A DNA stretch of 64,000 nt, taken from positions 434,001 to 498,000 of the forward strand of contig JAMWFC010000086.1 in assembly GCA_027475525.1 (NCBI GenBank). Direction: 5' to 3'. Source of the DNA: Macrolepiota albuminosa (Eukaryota > Basidiomycota > Agaricomycetes > Agaricales > Agaricaceae). Each line of letters starts with the position of its first letter. Position 1 is the stretch's first letter. The translations under genes were made by a program, and so were the position numbers. This document shows positions 35,635 to 47,099 of the stretch, in pieces. The notes beneath the pieces were generated by a model. That model was not told the DNA's origin, did not search any database, and saw only the letters and a program-made list of their open reading frames with translations.

Positions 35635-36153
35635 TGTAAGGGTGACCTCTAGAGGCTGTGGCTCAGTCACACAGCTAGCAGAGGGAGATCCAAAGTGTAT
35701 TAGAGTATGTACTGACAATATCATAATAACTACTCACCTAGCAGAGGGAGATCCAAAGAGAACAAGTCTAGGGATTCCCTATGCCAGGTTGGATGCTTCT
35801 GGGGCCTCTGAAGCATGGGAAACAACTGTACAGTACAACAAAACCTTAAAAACTTGAAAATTGACTAACCAAACAACTGTGCAAACAAGGCAGGAAAACT
35901 CCGGACTTTAGAAGTCAGAAAGGCAAACTCCAGCTTATATAAGTGGTCTGGAAGCGGTGCTGAAGGGCCCATACTTGTCTGAATAGTAGCTAAAGAACCA
36001 GAGCATCTCAAGGGCTGAGAGTAGTACTAACAGGTAGTGTTGAAAGAATAGAAACAGTAAAATGAAATAATGTCAGAAGAAATAAAAGAATGAATGAAGG
36101 GAGAGTGAAGAGATAAGAAGTGAGAAAAGGAAGAAATGAAGAGTCCTCTGACA
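35635..36153 (-). repeat. gypsy A 5' LTR
   Basis: 519 bp, nearly identical to 29501-30097 after collapse of the 77-bp duplication there. The promoter-like CTTATATAAG is at 35934-35943. Ends at 36153 next to the TGAGT target copy. Confidence 0.93.
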
Positions 36154-37505
36154 TGAGTATAACTGGGCATACAATCCTCAAATGCTGCAGGAGTGGAATG
36201 AGCTGGTGGCAGCCAGATGTGTGCAAAATGTGCACCAGCAACAAATAACCGTCACACCAGCATATTGCCAGCCAGCATTGGATGAAGTTTCCATAGCGTA
36301 TTCTCTTATACGTGAGGGGAAAAACCTCATGGCTCATAGGGCAGCAATAGTGGATTAAGCAAAGTATTGCTCAAAGATTGACCTCATGGACGCTTATGAG
36401 CAGGTGCACATTTGCACCAAAGACGTACCCAAGACCATGGTTGCATCAATCATGGACACGTTTATAAGCAACATCATGCAAATTGGGGACTATAATGCCC
36501 CAGCAACCTTTCAGAGGTTAATGACCTCTATATTTTGAGACATGATAGGATGCTTTATGCACGTCTACCTAGATGACATCTTCATCTATTCAGATTTCAT
36601 GGAGGAGCACAAACAGCACCTCAGAGTTGTGTTCGAATGACTATGCAAGTACAAGTTGTATTTGAAATGGAAAAAGTGTGAGCTTTATGCTCAAAGTATA
36701 GACTGCCTAAGGCATGTCATCAATGAGCAAAGTATACATCCTGATCAGGACAAGCTTGACCACATTCAGGAGTGGCACATGCCACAAAGCTACAATGACA
36801 TTCAATGGTTTGTTGGCCTTGTCAACTACATATTGAGTTTTCTGCCCAATGTTACTGCCTATACTGGGCCACTTATGGCCATGATGCAAAACAAGTCACC
36901 ATTCAATTGGAGGCCGCTGCACCAGCAGTGCTTCAAAATAGTCAAACGGATCTGTATGAAGACTCTGGTTATTTGATCAATTGACCCCAGATGGGATAAG
37001 CCTATCTGGCTCATTTGTGACACGTCTAAGACAAGCGTTGGTGCCATGTATGGCCAGGGGAGTAGCTGGCAGACATGCTGCCCAGCAGAGTTCATGTTGG
37101 AGAAGTTCATGACTGCCCAGCAAAACTATGCTATGCATGAGCTAGAGACTCTAACCATACTTGAGGCCCTCCTCAAGTGGAAGAATAAACTGATGGGATA
37201 CTCCATCCATATCATTACCAATTACAAAGCGCTTGAGTTTTTCAAGACTCAGGTGAGCTTATCACTGCATTAGTGACGGTGGATTGACTATATGTCGAGA
37301 TACCAATTTGACATCACTTATATTAAAGGTGAACTTAATAAAGTAGCAGACTATTTGTCTCACTACTTTGAGATTGATGTAGTCAGAGAGGCTCATGAGC
37401 CTCATGAGTATGTGCAGGCAGACAGCCACATAGACTCAGATGAAGAGGATCGACCTCTCTATTGGTACTAGGAGATCAAGGAACATGTCCTAGAAGTATG
37501 TGCAA
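36154..37505 (+). pseudogene. gypsy B copy 2, reverse transcriptase and RNase H
   Basis: Continuation of 28885-29500 after the gypsy A insertion. It reads KIDLMDAYEQVHI, PATFQRLMTS, the intact catalytic HVYLDDIFIYSD, then NYAMHELETL and a damaged TNYKALEFF of RNase H. In-frame stops correspond to 8866 and 9202 of copy 1, and others are private. Similarity to copy 1 ends near 37505 (GTATGTGC), where unrelated sequence starts, so the integrase is missing in this copy. Confidence 0.9.
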
Positions 37506-38830
37506 TTGATGGGGGAATGGATGCCGGAGTTGCCTTGCCAGAGATGAAAAATAAGAAGACTATGGGGCCAGCAGCAAGGCAGGAGTTCAAGGATTCCCAG
37601 AGAGCGGTAAGCATACCAATTTTTCTTTTACCGTCCTTGCTGACTTAGTTATAAATGCAACAAATGCTGGGCCAGAGGGGACCCTACTGGTAGTCAGCTC
37701 TGCTAACAATGCAGGACCCTCAAGCAGGCCTATACTTTAGACGGTGCCAAGAGTTGTGAGTGTGCAGATGCCCCTGATGCAGTAGTGGAGCGCACCTTTG
37801 CCCATGCCATCTTAGTCAAATAAGCATGGGAATTTGTTGAGAAAGAGAGGAAGAGGAAGGCCGCTGGCGATGTGGCCGCTATTTACAAGGTTTTCCTGGT
37901 GTTGCTAATGTGCCAGAGAAACAAAAATGCAACAGTCAGTAACCATGGTGCTGGCAAGCACCAAGGGACAGTGGATCCCTTCAAAATGACAAGTCTCTTT
38001 GCCTGCCAAGAGGAAAGGCAAGGCAAAGCATGTGCGGTTAGAGTCTCCTCCCCCTACCCCCAAGGATATGGAGATGGAGGAGCTAGAGAAGGTGCTTGCT
38101 GCCAGTCGCCTGCCACTAAGGGATTAGAAAGCTGGGCCCAGCAAGTTGCTATTCCTCATCCACCTGAGGGGTGCCTCCTTACTGGTGGTCAACAATGAGG
38201 GGGACCTGGCAGAGATACCAGCAGGAATGGGAGAGACCGGGAGAAGCAGCAGTGGTAGCTGGCGATGAAGACATGTTAGGAGAGAAGGATCTGGATGTGT
38301 AGAAAGCGACAGATGAGCAGGCGGTTGAGGAGGCTGCAGATGAGCCGCCAAGGGAGGAACCAGCCTGGCAGATGCTGCCGCATTTTGGTCCTGCCGCCTC
38401 CTGGCAGTCGGTATTTGACAAGGAGGACATTGCCAGGGTAGACTCTTCTTAGACCTCCCAACCAGTACCTCGCATCAATGGTAATGCCTTCCATTGGCTG
38501 GGCTAAGACTTGGTCTACCCAGTGGTTGCCTTGTATCTTTGAGAGATGCTGGAGCGTTTTGCTGGGAGGGCAATCAGGATGGAGGAGGTTTTAGGTTAGG
38601 AGCAGGAACAAATCTGGGCCCAAATCATGGTGTTTTGCCTTTGTTACGACAACCTGGCACATAGCCTTGCTATTCTGCAAGACTACCAAGCTGACTGCCA
38701 GGATGCTCTAGACTGGCAAGCAGCCAATAACATTCAGCCCAGTGACCTGTTGCTGCTACGTGATCTTTCCTTGCTCCCTTTGGATGACAATTCTTTGCTG
38801 CTAGATGCTGATGATTATTAAATGGACTAT
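37506..38830 (+). other. unrecognised element relic
   Basis: A Cys-containing stretch near 37650-37760 (KCNKCWARG, then CRTLKQA) recalls the Cys-rich boxes of mushroom transposon ORFs. An open frame at 38627-38821 ends DLLLLRDLSLLPLDDNSLLL with an acidic tail. Several frameshifts separate them. No function can be given. Confidence 0.4.
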
Positions 38831-39250
38831 AAAGTAGATTAGCCATCTTGTGTATAGTTAATTCTTGCCTGTCAATATATCTCGTGTTTGGTGCCTGGAC
38901 TTCCCAACTTGAAATAAAGACGGTAAGCAAATGAATAGAGTTTGGCAAAGGAGTGGCAGTATGGGGCAGTAAAATGGTAAGTAAAGTATGGCAAGGAGGA
39001 AACAGTCAGATAGACAAAGTAAAGGACTTAGCAAAATTTTTGGAATAAAGGGAATGCTCAGTAGATCATCATAGCAAAAAACCCTTGGCAAAGATTGTGC
39101 AAGGCGCTAAGCGTTGGCAACACGCTAGCGCTGCGTTTTGAGTATATACGGCAAATGTCTGTAAAGTATGGTACTGTAAGCAGTCTGGCAAGAAAAGTGA
39201 AGCAAAATTAGTAAGATGAAAGTGTAGGCTTATCAATGTTTTATAGTATT
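38831..39250. other. non-coding, possible 3' LTR zone of gypsy D
   Basis: The zone lies just downstream of the gypsy D pol stop (39251, minus strand) and is rich in GCTAAG/CTTAGC motifs, as are 45200-45300 and 47190. I could not align it to the other LTR-like segments. Confidence 0.35.
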
Positions 39251-40300
39251 TTAGTCGTTCTTTTCTTCTTCTGATATCGTTGGCAAGTCATCATCATCTA
39301 TTAATTCTGTTTCCTCAAGTTCCTGAAGCTTGGCAGTGTCAATATCTAGTGCTTCAAATAGCAAGTTGATGTGTTTCCTAGCAAGATATGGCAGTAGGTG
39401 GAATGTGGCAACCGGTCTGTGGAGTACAGATCCATCTAGTTTGGACGTACGCGCCTCCATGATTATGGGAGATAACTACCAATGGCCCTAGGTATTGTAG
39501 GTGCATCTTCTTGTTATAAGAAGTCTCAATTTTGGAGTTGCACATAAGCACTAGCACACCCCTCAAGAAGTCGTAGTTCTTGATGGTAGTGCTGTGGTCA
39601 GCCTCAAACCTAAGTGCTGCTTGGCAATGAGTGGCAAAGACAGTTTTATAAAGGCACTCCAAGTCCTTGCATCATCATTGGAGGTCAATAGCACATCTGG
39701 CAATAAAGTTGGTAGTTGCTAAGATGCTGTTGGGAGCTGGCTGGAGATATATTGCTTCAATGATGTCAGCAGGGAGCAGGGGTGTGTGCCAGTAGCTGCA
39801 TAATAAGGAGAACAACCCATGTGCTTATGAATAGTGACCCTTTCTGACCAAAAGACTGAATATGTCACTTCACTCCAACAGGACTCGTTGCCATTGACTG
39901 CTTTGAAGAGTGCTTGCTGCACATCACAGTGGGGTCGTTCCACCAACCCATTGGCGTGCTTGTTGTAACCAGAAACACAAATGTGGTGGATATTGTACTT
40001 CTTGGCAAGGTAAGTCAAGGCTTTAATGATCAGCACACCATTATCTGTGACAATCTCCCTTAGCGCTCCCCATCGGCAAATAACATCCTCAAAGAGCCAC
40101 TTGGCAATGGTGTTGGTATTTTCACATTGAAGCATGCAGAACTCAGGCCAATGGATTAACAAGCAGCATCCCTGGATGATATACTTATAGCAACCTGACT
40201 TTGGCATGTGCATAGTGTCAATATAGATCTTGCTAAACAAGAGTGCTGGCATGGCAATGATAGGCGATATGAGCACTTGGCAAGTTTGCTAAACTTGGTA
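39251..40300 (-). pseudogene. gypsy D integrase and Pol tail
   Basis: The core (39719-40276) keeps all three acidic residues: KIYIDTMHMP, REIVTDNGVL and HANGLVERPH. The tail at 39378-39662 has LVLMCNSKIE and MHLQYLGPLVV, and the last frame ends in an acidic stretch (ELEETELIDDDD) at 39251. Frameshifts separate the three open pieces. The enzyme would integrate element DNA. Confidence 0.88.
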
Positions 40301-41176
40301 GAGGTGGCAGGTCCTGATGTATCAGGCGACGTTGGCGCTAATGTGAGGCCACTACAAGCGCTCTAGAAGAGTGGCTTGAGTAGCATACAAACCTCAGTAA
40401 CCCAGTTTGTCATGCATAGCATGTAGGATATGTAGACGACTGTCCTGCTTGATGACCAACTTGTGAGCACCATCTTGATGTTGTTGCCAAAGACAGTTGT
40501 TGGCAAAGAAGAAGTGAGTGGCATAGCAGATAAAGGTAGCGTACTCAATGTTGCTAAGGTTTTCCAGGTGCTTAAGGTTTTGTATCCATTGTTCCATGGC
40601 TAATAAGTGCTTGTCCTCAGCTTGTGCCTTGAGAGATTGGAGTATGGCATCATAAGTTAGTTGGCAACTGTCTTCTCTAAGCAGTTGAGGTTCCTGTACA
40701 ATCCTTACCAGAGGGGAATCCTGGCTAAGGATACTTGCCATGTAGAACATAAGCAGTGTGCTAAACATGTTGGGTTGGTAAGGAGCAATGGGATGCAAGA
40801 GAACTGTGGTGGGCTGTTGCCGACACAGAAGGGGGACAGGTTGCTGAATAAGGTGCATAAAACCATGTAGGCGGTCAATCCAGTCTTCAAAGTTGCTATC
40901 ATTGTTAGGGTCAATTGCTGGGTTGCCAGGTTGCCACGGTCACCTGGAGAGTCCATCTGATTCATGAAAAGTGCCTTTAATATGAACAAGCTCAAAATAG
41001 AACATGAGGATAGCTACCACCCAACAGTTCATGCTAGCTGACAGCTGGATATTAGGGTTCTGAAGCATACCCTTGATATACCTAGCATCCACTTTGATAA
41101 TAAGGTTGCACACGCCAATGAGGTACATTTGTAGCGCCTGAAACGCCTTGAACAGGCTATAGAGCTCCAACTTTGG
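40301..41176 (-). pseudogene. gypsy D RNase H end and H2C2 finger
   Basis: Readable pieces are LELYSLFKAFQALQMYL, KVDARYIKGMLQNP and FHESDGLSR (end of RNase H-like connection, 40940-41170). A linker with FEDWIDRL and the zinc-finger start LHAMHDKLGY followed by a stop complete the segment. The finger His is Tyr, a C-to-T change. Confidence 0.82.
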
Positions 41177-42484
41177 CTAACTATAGTGCAATTCCCGGTC
41201 ATTAAGTGTGATGGATCCAAATCGGTTGTAGCAATGCTGTTTCTGGTTGTCACTAAGGCACTGGCAAAGGAAATAGCTGAAAGCAATATATGAAGTGTTG
41301 ACCACTAAGATAACTGAGTCAGCAGAGGTGTAGTTGATAGGGACAAGTGGCCTAGCATCTTTTAGTGCTCTGATGAGGTCACATTGGGAATTGACTTGAT
41401 CAGGACCAAATTCAAAGAGTTCGTTAGTGTGAGTCAGTTGGATAAGGTGGTGGGTGCAATGGGCAAAGTTCTTAACAAATATACAGAGAACGCCAACAAT
41501 GCTGAGGAAGGCGCAAACCTTAAATAGGTTGTGGCAAGGACCCCAGCGCTCAAAAAGCATCAAGCAAGACTCATCAGGAACGTGACTAGCAGGAGTGCAG
41601 ATATGACCTAGGATCTTAAATCTTGGCACACAGAGTAGAAGCTTGTGACTGCTCAAGGTGCTGCCACTATACTTCATGCACTGGAGAACATGATTGAGAA
41701 GCTGAAAGAAGTCTCAAAGCACCAAGCATATGTTGTGGTTGTCAGGATGCTTTTCTGGCAAGCCGTTGAAAAGTCGCCAGTCCTTGGGTCCTTTAATGCC
41801 AACATCATCAATGAAACTAAGCACATTGTGGGGGATCTCAGGTTGGAGGATAAAGGTGATGTTGTCATGAAAGATGGGAACTGAGTTAGTCTAGCCTATA
41901 GGTAGAGTAACTAGGTGCAGGGTGCCAAAGGGAGTTTGAAATGTGATAAGGTCACAGGAAGAGGAATGGATTAAGCACTCATTGTAGCCAACATAGAGAT
42001 CAAAAGTAGTGCCACAGATGCGTCCAGCAAAGGACTTGGCAACATGGTCTGGAAAGGGAGGCACACCAGAGTGCTGGATAGTAACCCTATTCAATGGCTC
42101 TAGACTGTGAATAATACACAAATTACCATTCTTCCTTAGTACACAGAACTAGCAGGAATGGTAAGAGCTGTTGGAGAGCTCATAGACGCCAGCCTGTATC
42201 TTGGTGCATATAATCTGGCAGACCTTGGCCTTGATACCAGGTGGTAAGGGTCTGCTGTGTTCAGTCTACAGCATGTGAGGGATAGTAGGAATTACCACAG
42301 GCAGGAAGAAGTCTGTGTGCAAGCTGCCATGCTTGGAGTCTTTTTACGCAAAGGCCTGATTCTGCTTGGCAATGAGATTGGTAAGAACATCCATTTTGTC
42401 CTTGGTAAAGAAACCGGTATCGTGATCTTTGATGAACTGCTGTTGGCGCTCAGCAGTAAATTGTCCTGCTGGTTGGAAGAGTAG
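41177..42484 (-). pseudogene. gypsy D reverse transcriptase
   Basis: Pieces in order: VLRKNGNLCIIHSLEPLN, HSGVPPFPDHVAKSFAG, YVGYNECLI, TFQTPFGTLHLVTLPIG and the catalytic FIDDVGIKGP at about 41786-41815 (FIDD, both Asp intact). They are followed by the RNase H lead-in (LFERWGPCHN, LIRALKDARPL). One stop follows LPIG where Trp is expected. The rest of the segment is free of obvious rearrangement. Confidence 0.86.
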
Positions 42485-43530
42485 CGGATGCAGCGTGAGG
42501 GCCGGGATGTCGGCAAGAGGGTTGCCAAGAATATAGCATTTGATTTGGAAAGCTTCAGGAGAGTGAGCAGCTACAGGCTTGGTTTTCAGCACAATGGGCT
42601 TGTATTTCTTCTTCACCTGAACACCTTTTCTTTTGGGAATGTTAGCATTACTATAAACAGAGGTGGAAAGGGGATTAAGATTGGTAAAGGTAGAGTGTGG
42701 TGCAGAAAGTCCAAGAACAGCAGGAGCAGAGGCTCCAGAAAGAGTGGTAAGATATGTGTCTTTTGTAGTGATTTTCTGGAAGGAGTCTGAAGCAGTAAGG
42801 TACAAGTAGGCAAGAGATGAGTTGGTAAGATTTTGTGTGGTTTTCTGGGGATTTTCAGTAGTGAGATTAGGTGTAGTAGAAAGTACTTCTGTATCAAGAA
42901 AGGCCGTTTTCAAAATATGTACAAGACCACTAGCATGGTCATATTCTAGTGTGAGCACTACATCTCTGTGATCATTGCCAATCACCTCCTTGATGGTCTG
43001 TAAAAACACTGGTGGAGCTGCTCACTGGCATGATGTTCAGTAAACTCTGGTGGCTTGCCATATATACCTTTCCGTTGTCCTCTAGAGAATGTTGGTACCA
43101 TGTGTCTGATGCCTGAGTTGGGGCCGCTAATGGTTAATGTCATTTCTTTGTCAGTAAGAGTTTTGACTACTGAATGTGCTAAGATGTCAAAAGGTCTGCT
43201 GAGGAAAAGGTCGTAGGTGGGTGAGCATAGGATGTGGATCTGTAGATAAAACGTGATGTTGCCAATAGTGCATGGCACATTCTTGGCGAGACTGAGAGAT
43301 CTGTCAATGGTGCTGTTAGCGCTCTGCATGTTTAAGACAATGATAGGGTCATAAATCAATCCTAGCTTATTAGTGACTTCTGCAGCCATAAAAATGATCT
43401 GGGAACTGCTGTCCACAATGGCCTCAACATCACTTTTGTTGTCAATGGTAAGCATGATAGATCTAATGGCATGGGAGTCCTGAACAATGGTAAGGATAGC
43501 GGGATCTTCTCTATGCTCTAGCAACCGCAT
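42485..43530 (-). pseudogene. gypsy D protease and linker
   Basis: The protease frame (42982-43530) reads EAIVDSSSQIIFMAAEV, LNMQSANSTIDRSL and YDLFLSRPFDILAHSVV. In this family the active site is DSGSQ; here Gly is Ser (GGT to AGT), which should abolish activity. The linker (to about 42344) contains GVQVKKKYKPIVLKTKPV and QFTAERQQQF, a conserved spacer before RT. Protease and linker overlap in different frames because of a frameshift near 43000. Confidence 0.85.
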
Positions 43531-43559
43531 AGATATTTCTACTGGATTGATTAAGGTAG

Positions 43560-44940
43560 CATTAGCAACTCGGCAGCAAAAGTGTTGGCACTAAGGGTAA
43601 TGGGAGAGTTGGTGGTCACAGAGAAGCCAGAAAGTGCATTGTCCAACTCATTAATCTCGGTAATGGTGGTTGCCAAGGGTTGTCAAGGTGTAACTGCCAT
43701 TTTAACCTAGTTTCTGATGTCGGGAGCAATACTGCAGAATTCTTCAACAAAGAGCGTAACTGGAGTTTTCATGATGCAACTAAAAACATGATTAAACTTC
43801 TCTATATTGAAGATTGGCGCAGTAGAGCAGTAACCGCCTTCAGGACATTTTTTGGGAGCAGCAAAGTTGCGTTGGACGGGAGCATGATACCTATCAGAGA
43901 GACCAGTGTAAGGATGGAGAGGTGGCAAGGAAGTGTTGGGAATGGAAGTAGACATGGAAGAATAAATGGTAGGAGCTGGCATGGCTGGTGCAGGTGCAGC
44001 AGAAGAAGAATCACAAGTAGCTGACATGGATTTATAGCCACAAAGAGGCTATTTAGACTGTTTAATCTCAACACCGTCAAATACCTGATTCTTTAGTGAG
44101 CTAAGTTCCTGTTCCAGCTTGGAGATATGCTCTTCCTGAGAGAAGCCGGAGTGGTCACTAATGCTGTCAAAGTGCAATATATCGTGGATCATCTGCTGGT
44201 GTGCTGCCTGGTCAGGATCGGAATTAGCGTTGCCTGAGAGAGTGCCAGTAACGATCTGTCCTGGGTTGCGCCTGTGCCACTTGTCTACCCATTCCTGATA
44301 GGTCTTGAGCTCTGAGTAGTTCAGGATAATAGCACCTGTGGTTAAAACAACCTTGCCGTCCATGGCCCTGCATACTTTACCTTGCCATATATAGTTTTCC
44401 AAAGTATTGCAGCATCCTTGGGTTATTGTCTGTCCTATTTTCCCACAGAAGTGGCAACTATTGGATCCTGGGGCATTAGCGATGTGGAAAGCGGTCATGC
44501 TAGTGGTGATCATAGTCTTGATTCAGGTCATGGCAGAGGCAACGGCAGCATTGATGGTGGCATTGAGGTCTTCTTTCTTCACAAAGTCAGTAGCAGGTGG
44601 TGCAGCAGTGGTCTGGACTGGAAGAATACCATTGGTGTGTTCAAGCAGGGTTGTCCTGGCACATTAAATGCCAATGTCAATGCCTGTGTCAGTGCCCTTT
44701 AAGATCCATTTACCTGCCTCAAAGACATTGGTAACGGCATAGGGTTCCTCAGGATAATGAGTTGAGTGTACAATTTCTAAGCACCTAGCGATGCCAGTCC
44801 ATAGTGACATCAGGATGCCTTGCTGGAATAAGCAATGTTCCTCATTAATATAGAGTTTACTGTTCTAGAGGAGCCACCTGGTGATCTTCTGGAATTCCCA
44901 ATAGTAAGTTGAAAAGGTGCCAAGAGAATAGGTACCACTA
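43560..44940 (-). pseudogene. gypsy D Gag, C-terminal part with zinc knuckle
   Basis: Readable parts are the gag-pol spacer (PLHPYTGLSDRYHAP, PVTLFVEEFCSIAPDIRN) and HRRNPGQIVTGTL. A knuckle-like CHFCGKIGQTITQGC follows, in which the His position is Gln. Further right is the capsid end (QKLIQDTFDSGTYS, TYYWEFQKIT). Two frames are used. Gag binds and packages RNA. Confidence 0.8.
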
Positions 44941-44984
44941 TCGAAGGTATCCTGTATGAGTTTCTGGAGTTTGTTTATCGTATA

Positions 44985-45845
44985 TTGCATTGATGACACC
45001 TAAATTGAGCTGGATGCTGCATGAACTATCACTAGTACAGCTACTTAGCCAATATAGCTTTGGGCGTGCTAAGTGTATGAGAGAGTCCTGGACAGGTCCC
45101 AGAAAACACATAGTAAGCAAGAGGTTGGTGGCAAGAAAAGTGGGTGATTGGAGGCACTTGCATAAGGCTCCAAAATGTGGCTACAGGACACTAAAAGTTG
45201 CTAAGGGGGAGCGCTAAGAGTGTGGGAAAGTTGCTAAGGAAGGCGCTAAGAGGTGTGGGAGAGGGTCGCTAAGAGGCGCTAAGTGTTAGCACCTAAAATT
45301 GTGATAATAAAAGACAAGGTTGCTTAGTGGATCTAAGCACAAAAGCCAAGCCGTAGTTGCAAGGCACTAGAGAGAGAGAGATAGAAAACTAGAGCAGAGT
45401 CCTCTTGCTTGACATGGTCAACAAGAGGTAGTCTGTTGCATATGATGACCAAAATGTTGGGATACGATCCCTACTGCCAAATTGATTCTCTTTACTACTA
45501 ACAAAAAGTAAGTATTTATAGTAAAGGAAGGTAGCTGATGCTAAGAGAATAAGTGCCGCTAGAGGGTGGTAAACTGATAAGAATGTAAGTAAATGTAGTG
45601 AATTGAATTGTGTAGTAAAAATGTCCATAATGATGCTGTCATAGAAATACTTTATCATTCCATCCTGTAAGCACTGCCACTAGCTAAAAGCATTATGCTG
45701 GATTGACTGATGCCAAGTGTCCATGTAAGTATATAGCCTTGGAGTGCAAGTGGCAAGGTGCAGCAAGGTGTCAACAGTGGTGCAAAGAATAAGTGGTGCC
45801 ATAAAAAGTGGTCTGAGAGTAATTAGAGTCTGTAGCTGCGAGTTA
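44985..45845 (-). repeat. LTR/leader-like block inside gypsy D gag
   Basis: Gag sequence stops near 45846-45940 on the right and resumes near 44980 on the left. The block between shares segments with 46640-47480: GAGAGAGTCCTGGACAG near 45080 against GAGGGAGTCCTGGGCAG near 46750, and GTAAGTATTTATAGTAA at 45509 against GTAAGTATTTATAGTGA at 47143. It contains a TATAAATA promoter-like motif on the minus strand. It looks like a partial second 5' end of the same family. Confidence 0.55.
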
Positions 45846-46400
45846 TTAGTGTAAAAATATGGGAAAAATAGTGCTGGAAGTGCTAGAGCATGGCGCTTCT
45901 GGTGGTACTAGTGGGCTCATGTGAGGTGTGGGTATTGGTGCTATCTGTAGCCAGCCACAATGCAGGCTCATCAGCATAGCCTCTTTAGCATCAGGGTAGA
46001 GCTGAATAATTGCCATTTTCCATTCTTCACAAGTACTGTTAATAGCTGGTTGGGCACCGGGCATGGGAGCAGCAAATTTGGGAAGACTAGTCCAGGTTTC
46101 TGCCATGTCATAGAAAACGTAGCATGCTGCATATTCCTTCATTTGGGTGGAGTCGGTAACCCCACAGTCTCTCAAGAGATATTCGAGTTCTTTGAAATAT
46201 TGGGAGAGCTCACGTGGTTTAGACTTATCCTATTTTGGTGCTGAGAAATGGTTGCGCAGCGGCATGCACTGGGAACGCTATTTCATAGCGACTGGCCTAC
46301 CATGCAAAGGAGGCAGTAGTAGTGATGGTGTTCAAGAGGTTAGCAAAGGGACACAGGAAATGTCTAGGCAGGAAAGTGGTGTTAAAAGAGTAGGAGGAGT
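45846..46400 (-). pseudogene. gypsy D Gag, N-terminal part
   Basis: The frame reads PRELSQYFKELEYLLRDCGV, ACYVFYDMAETWTSLPKF and IIQLYPDAKEAML. These are the capsid helices expected in this family (ELW or ETW box followed by YPDA). It breaks off after about 45940, where the LTR/leader-like block begins, and continues in 43560-44940. Confidence 0.8.
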
Positions 46401-47099
46401 GAAATGCTGAGGATTGGCAAGAGGCGACGCTAAGAGATCATCTGCGGTAAAATTGAGAAAATGTGGGAAGAGGTCAGGAAAGTCATTTACAGTGGCATTC
46501 TGTAGTTCCTGAGTGAGAGATAGACCCAGTAAGGCACCAGGTGGTTGAGAAGTTGATGGGTGGGAAGGGACAATGCCTTCTGCTGACTGCTCTAGCAGGC
46601 GACGTATGCGCTGGAGACGAGTTTCTGGTGGAATTCTGCCCTAAAGTCCCTTGCAGTGGGCTCCAATTTGATGATGCTCAAAAGATGATTAGTAGCAGAT
46701 ATGGTTTATGGCTAATGACCTGTGTAAAATGTGTTGGGCATGCTAAGATTGAGGGAGTCCTGGGCAGTTCTCAGAGAACAAGTCAGAAAAATGAGTTACA
46801 TGGCAAGATTCGGTGAAAGTTAGTAGCGGTAGTCAGCAAGGATGTGTGGTAAGAAGGATGTGCCAATGACAAAGTGCACTCACAAAGGGATAAGGAGATG
46901 AATACAGGTAAGTGTGGCAAGGAGATATGGGAAGAGAACTAGAGGCTTAGCAACAACTAAGCTGTATGATGCCTGCCATAGGTGCAAGGCACATAAGTTC
47001 TATAAGCATAACTGTGGCAAGCAGGCTAAGAGCGTTCAGACAATTGGCGACTATGAACTTAGTCAGCTCAAAAGAAATCTGAACCATAGGATGAACTGA
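46401..47099 (-). other. gypsy D gag start and leader, decayed
   Basis: No continuous frame. The sequence shares blocks with the insert 44985-45845 and lies between gag and the LTR-like 47100-47480, so it is probably the element leader. Confidence 0.45.

Larger units (their letters stand above)
29501..36153 (-). mobile_element. complete gypsy A chromovirus with target duplication
   Basis: Both LTRs start TGTCAG and end TTACA or TAAGGTG-type CTTACA in element orientation. They are flanked by the 5-bp duplication TGAGT (29496-29500 and 36154-36158). The interior on the minus strand gives gag with CCHC knuckle, protease, RT, RNase H, integrase and a C-terminal chromodomain, the order of Ty3/gypsy chromoviruses. 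A polypurine tract adjoins the 3' LTR. Catalytic residues in RT and integrase are mutated, so the copy is dead. By eye the LTRs differ at about 17 positions, all transitions, plus two 1-bp indels and one 77-bp duplication in the left LTR. Confidence 0.95.
39251..46400 (-). mobile_element. gypsy D retrotransposon, degraded
   Basis: On the minus strand, from right to left: gag N-terminus, an inserted LTR-like block, gag C-terminus with knuckle, protease, a linker of the KKKYKPI type, reverse transcriptase, RNase H, H2C2 finger, integrase and Pol tail. Phrases such as LNMQSANS, HSLEPLNRVTIQHSGVPPF and ARYIKGMLQNP are typical of one large group of Agaricomycete gypsy elements. Candidate LTRs are at 47100-47480 and inside gag. 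Confidence 0.85.
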
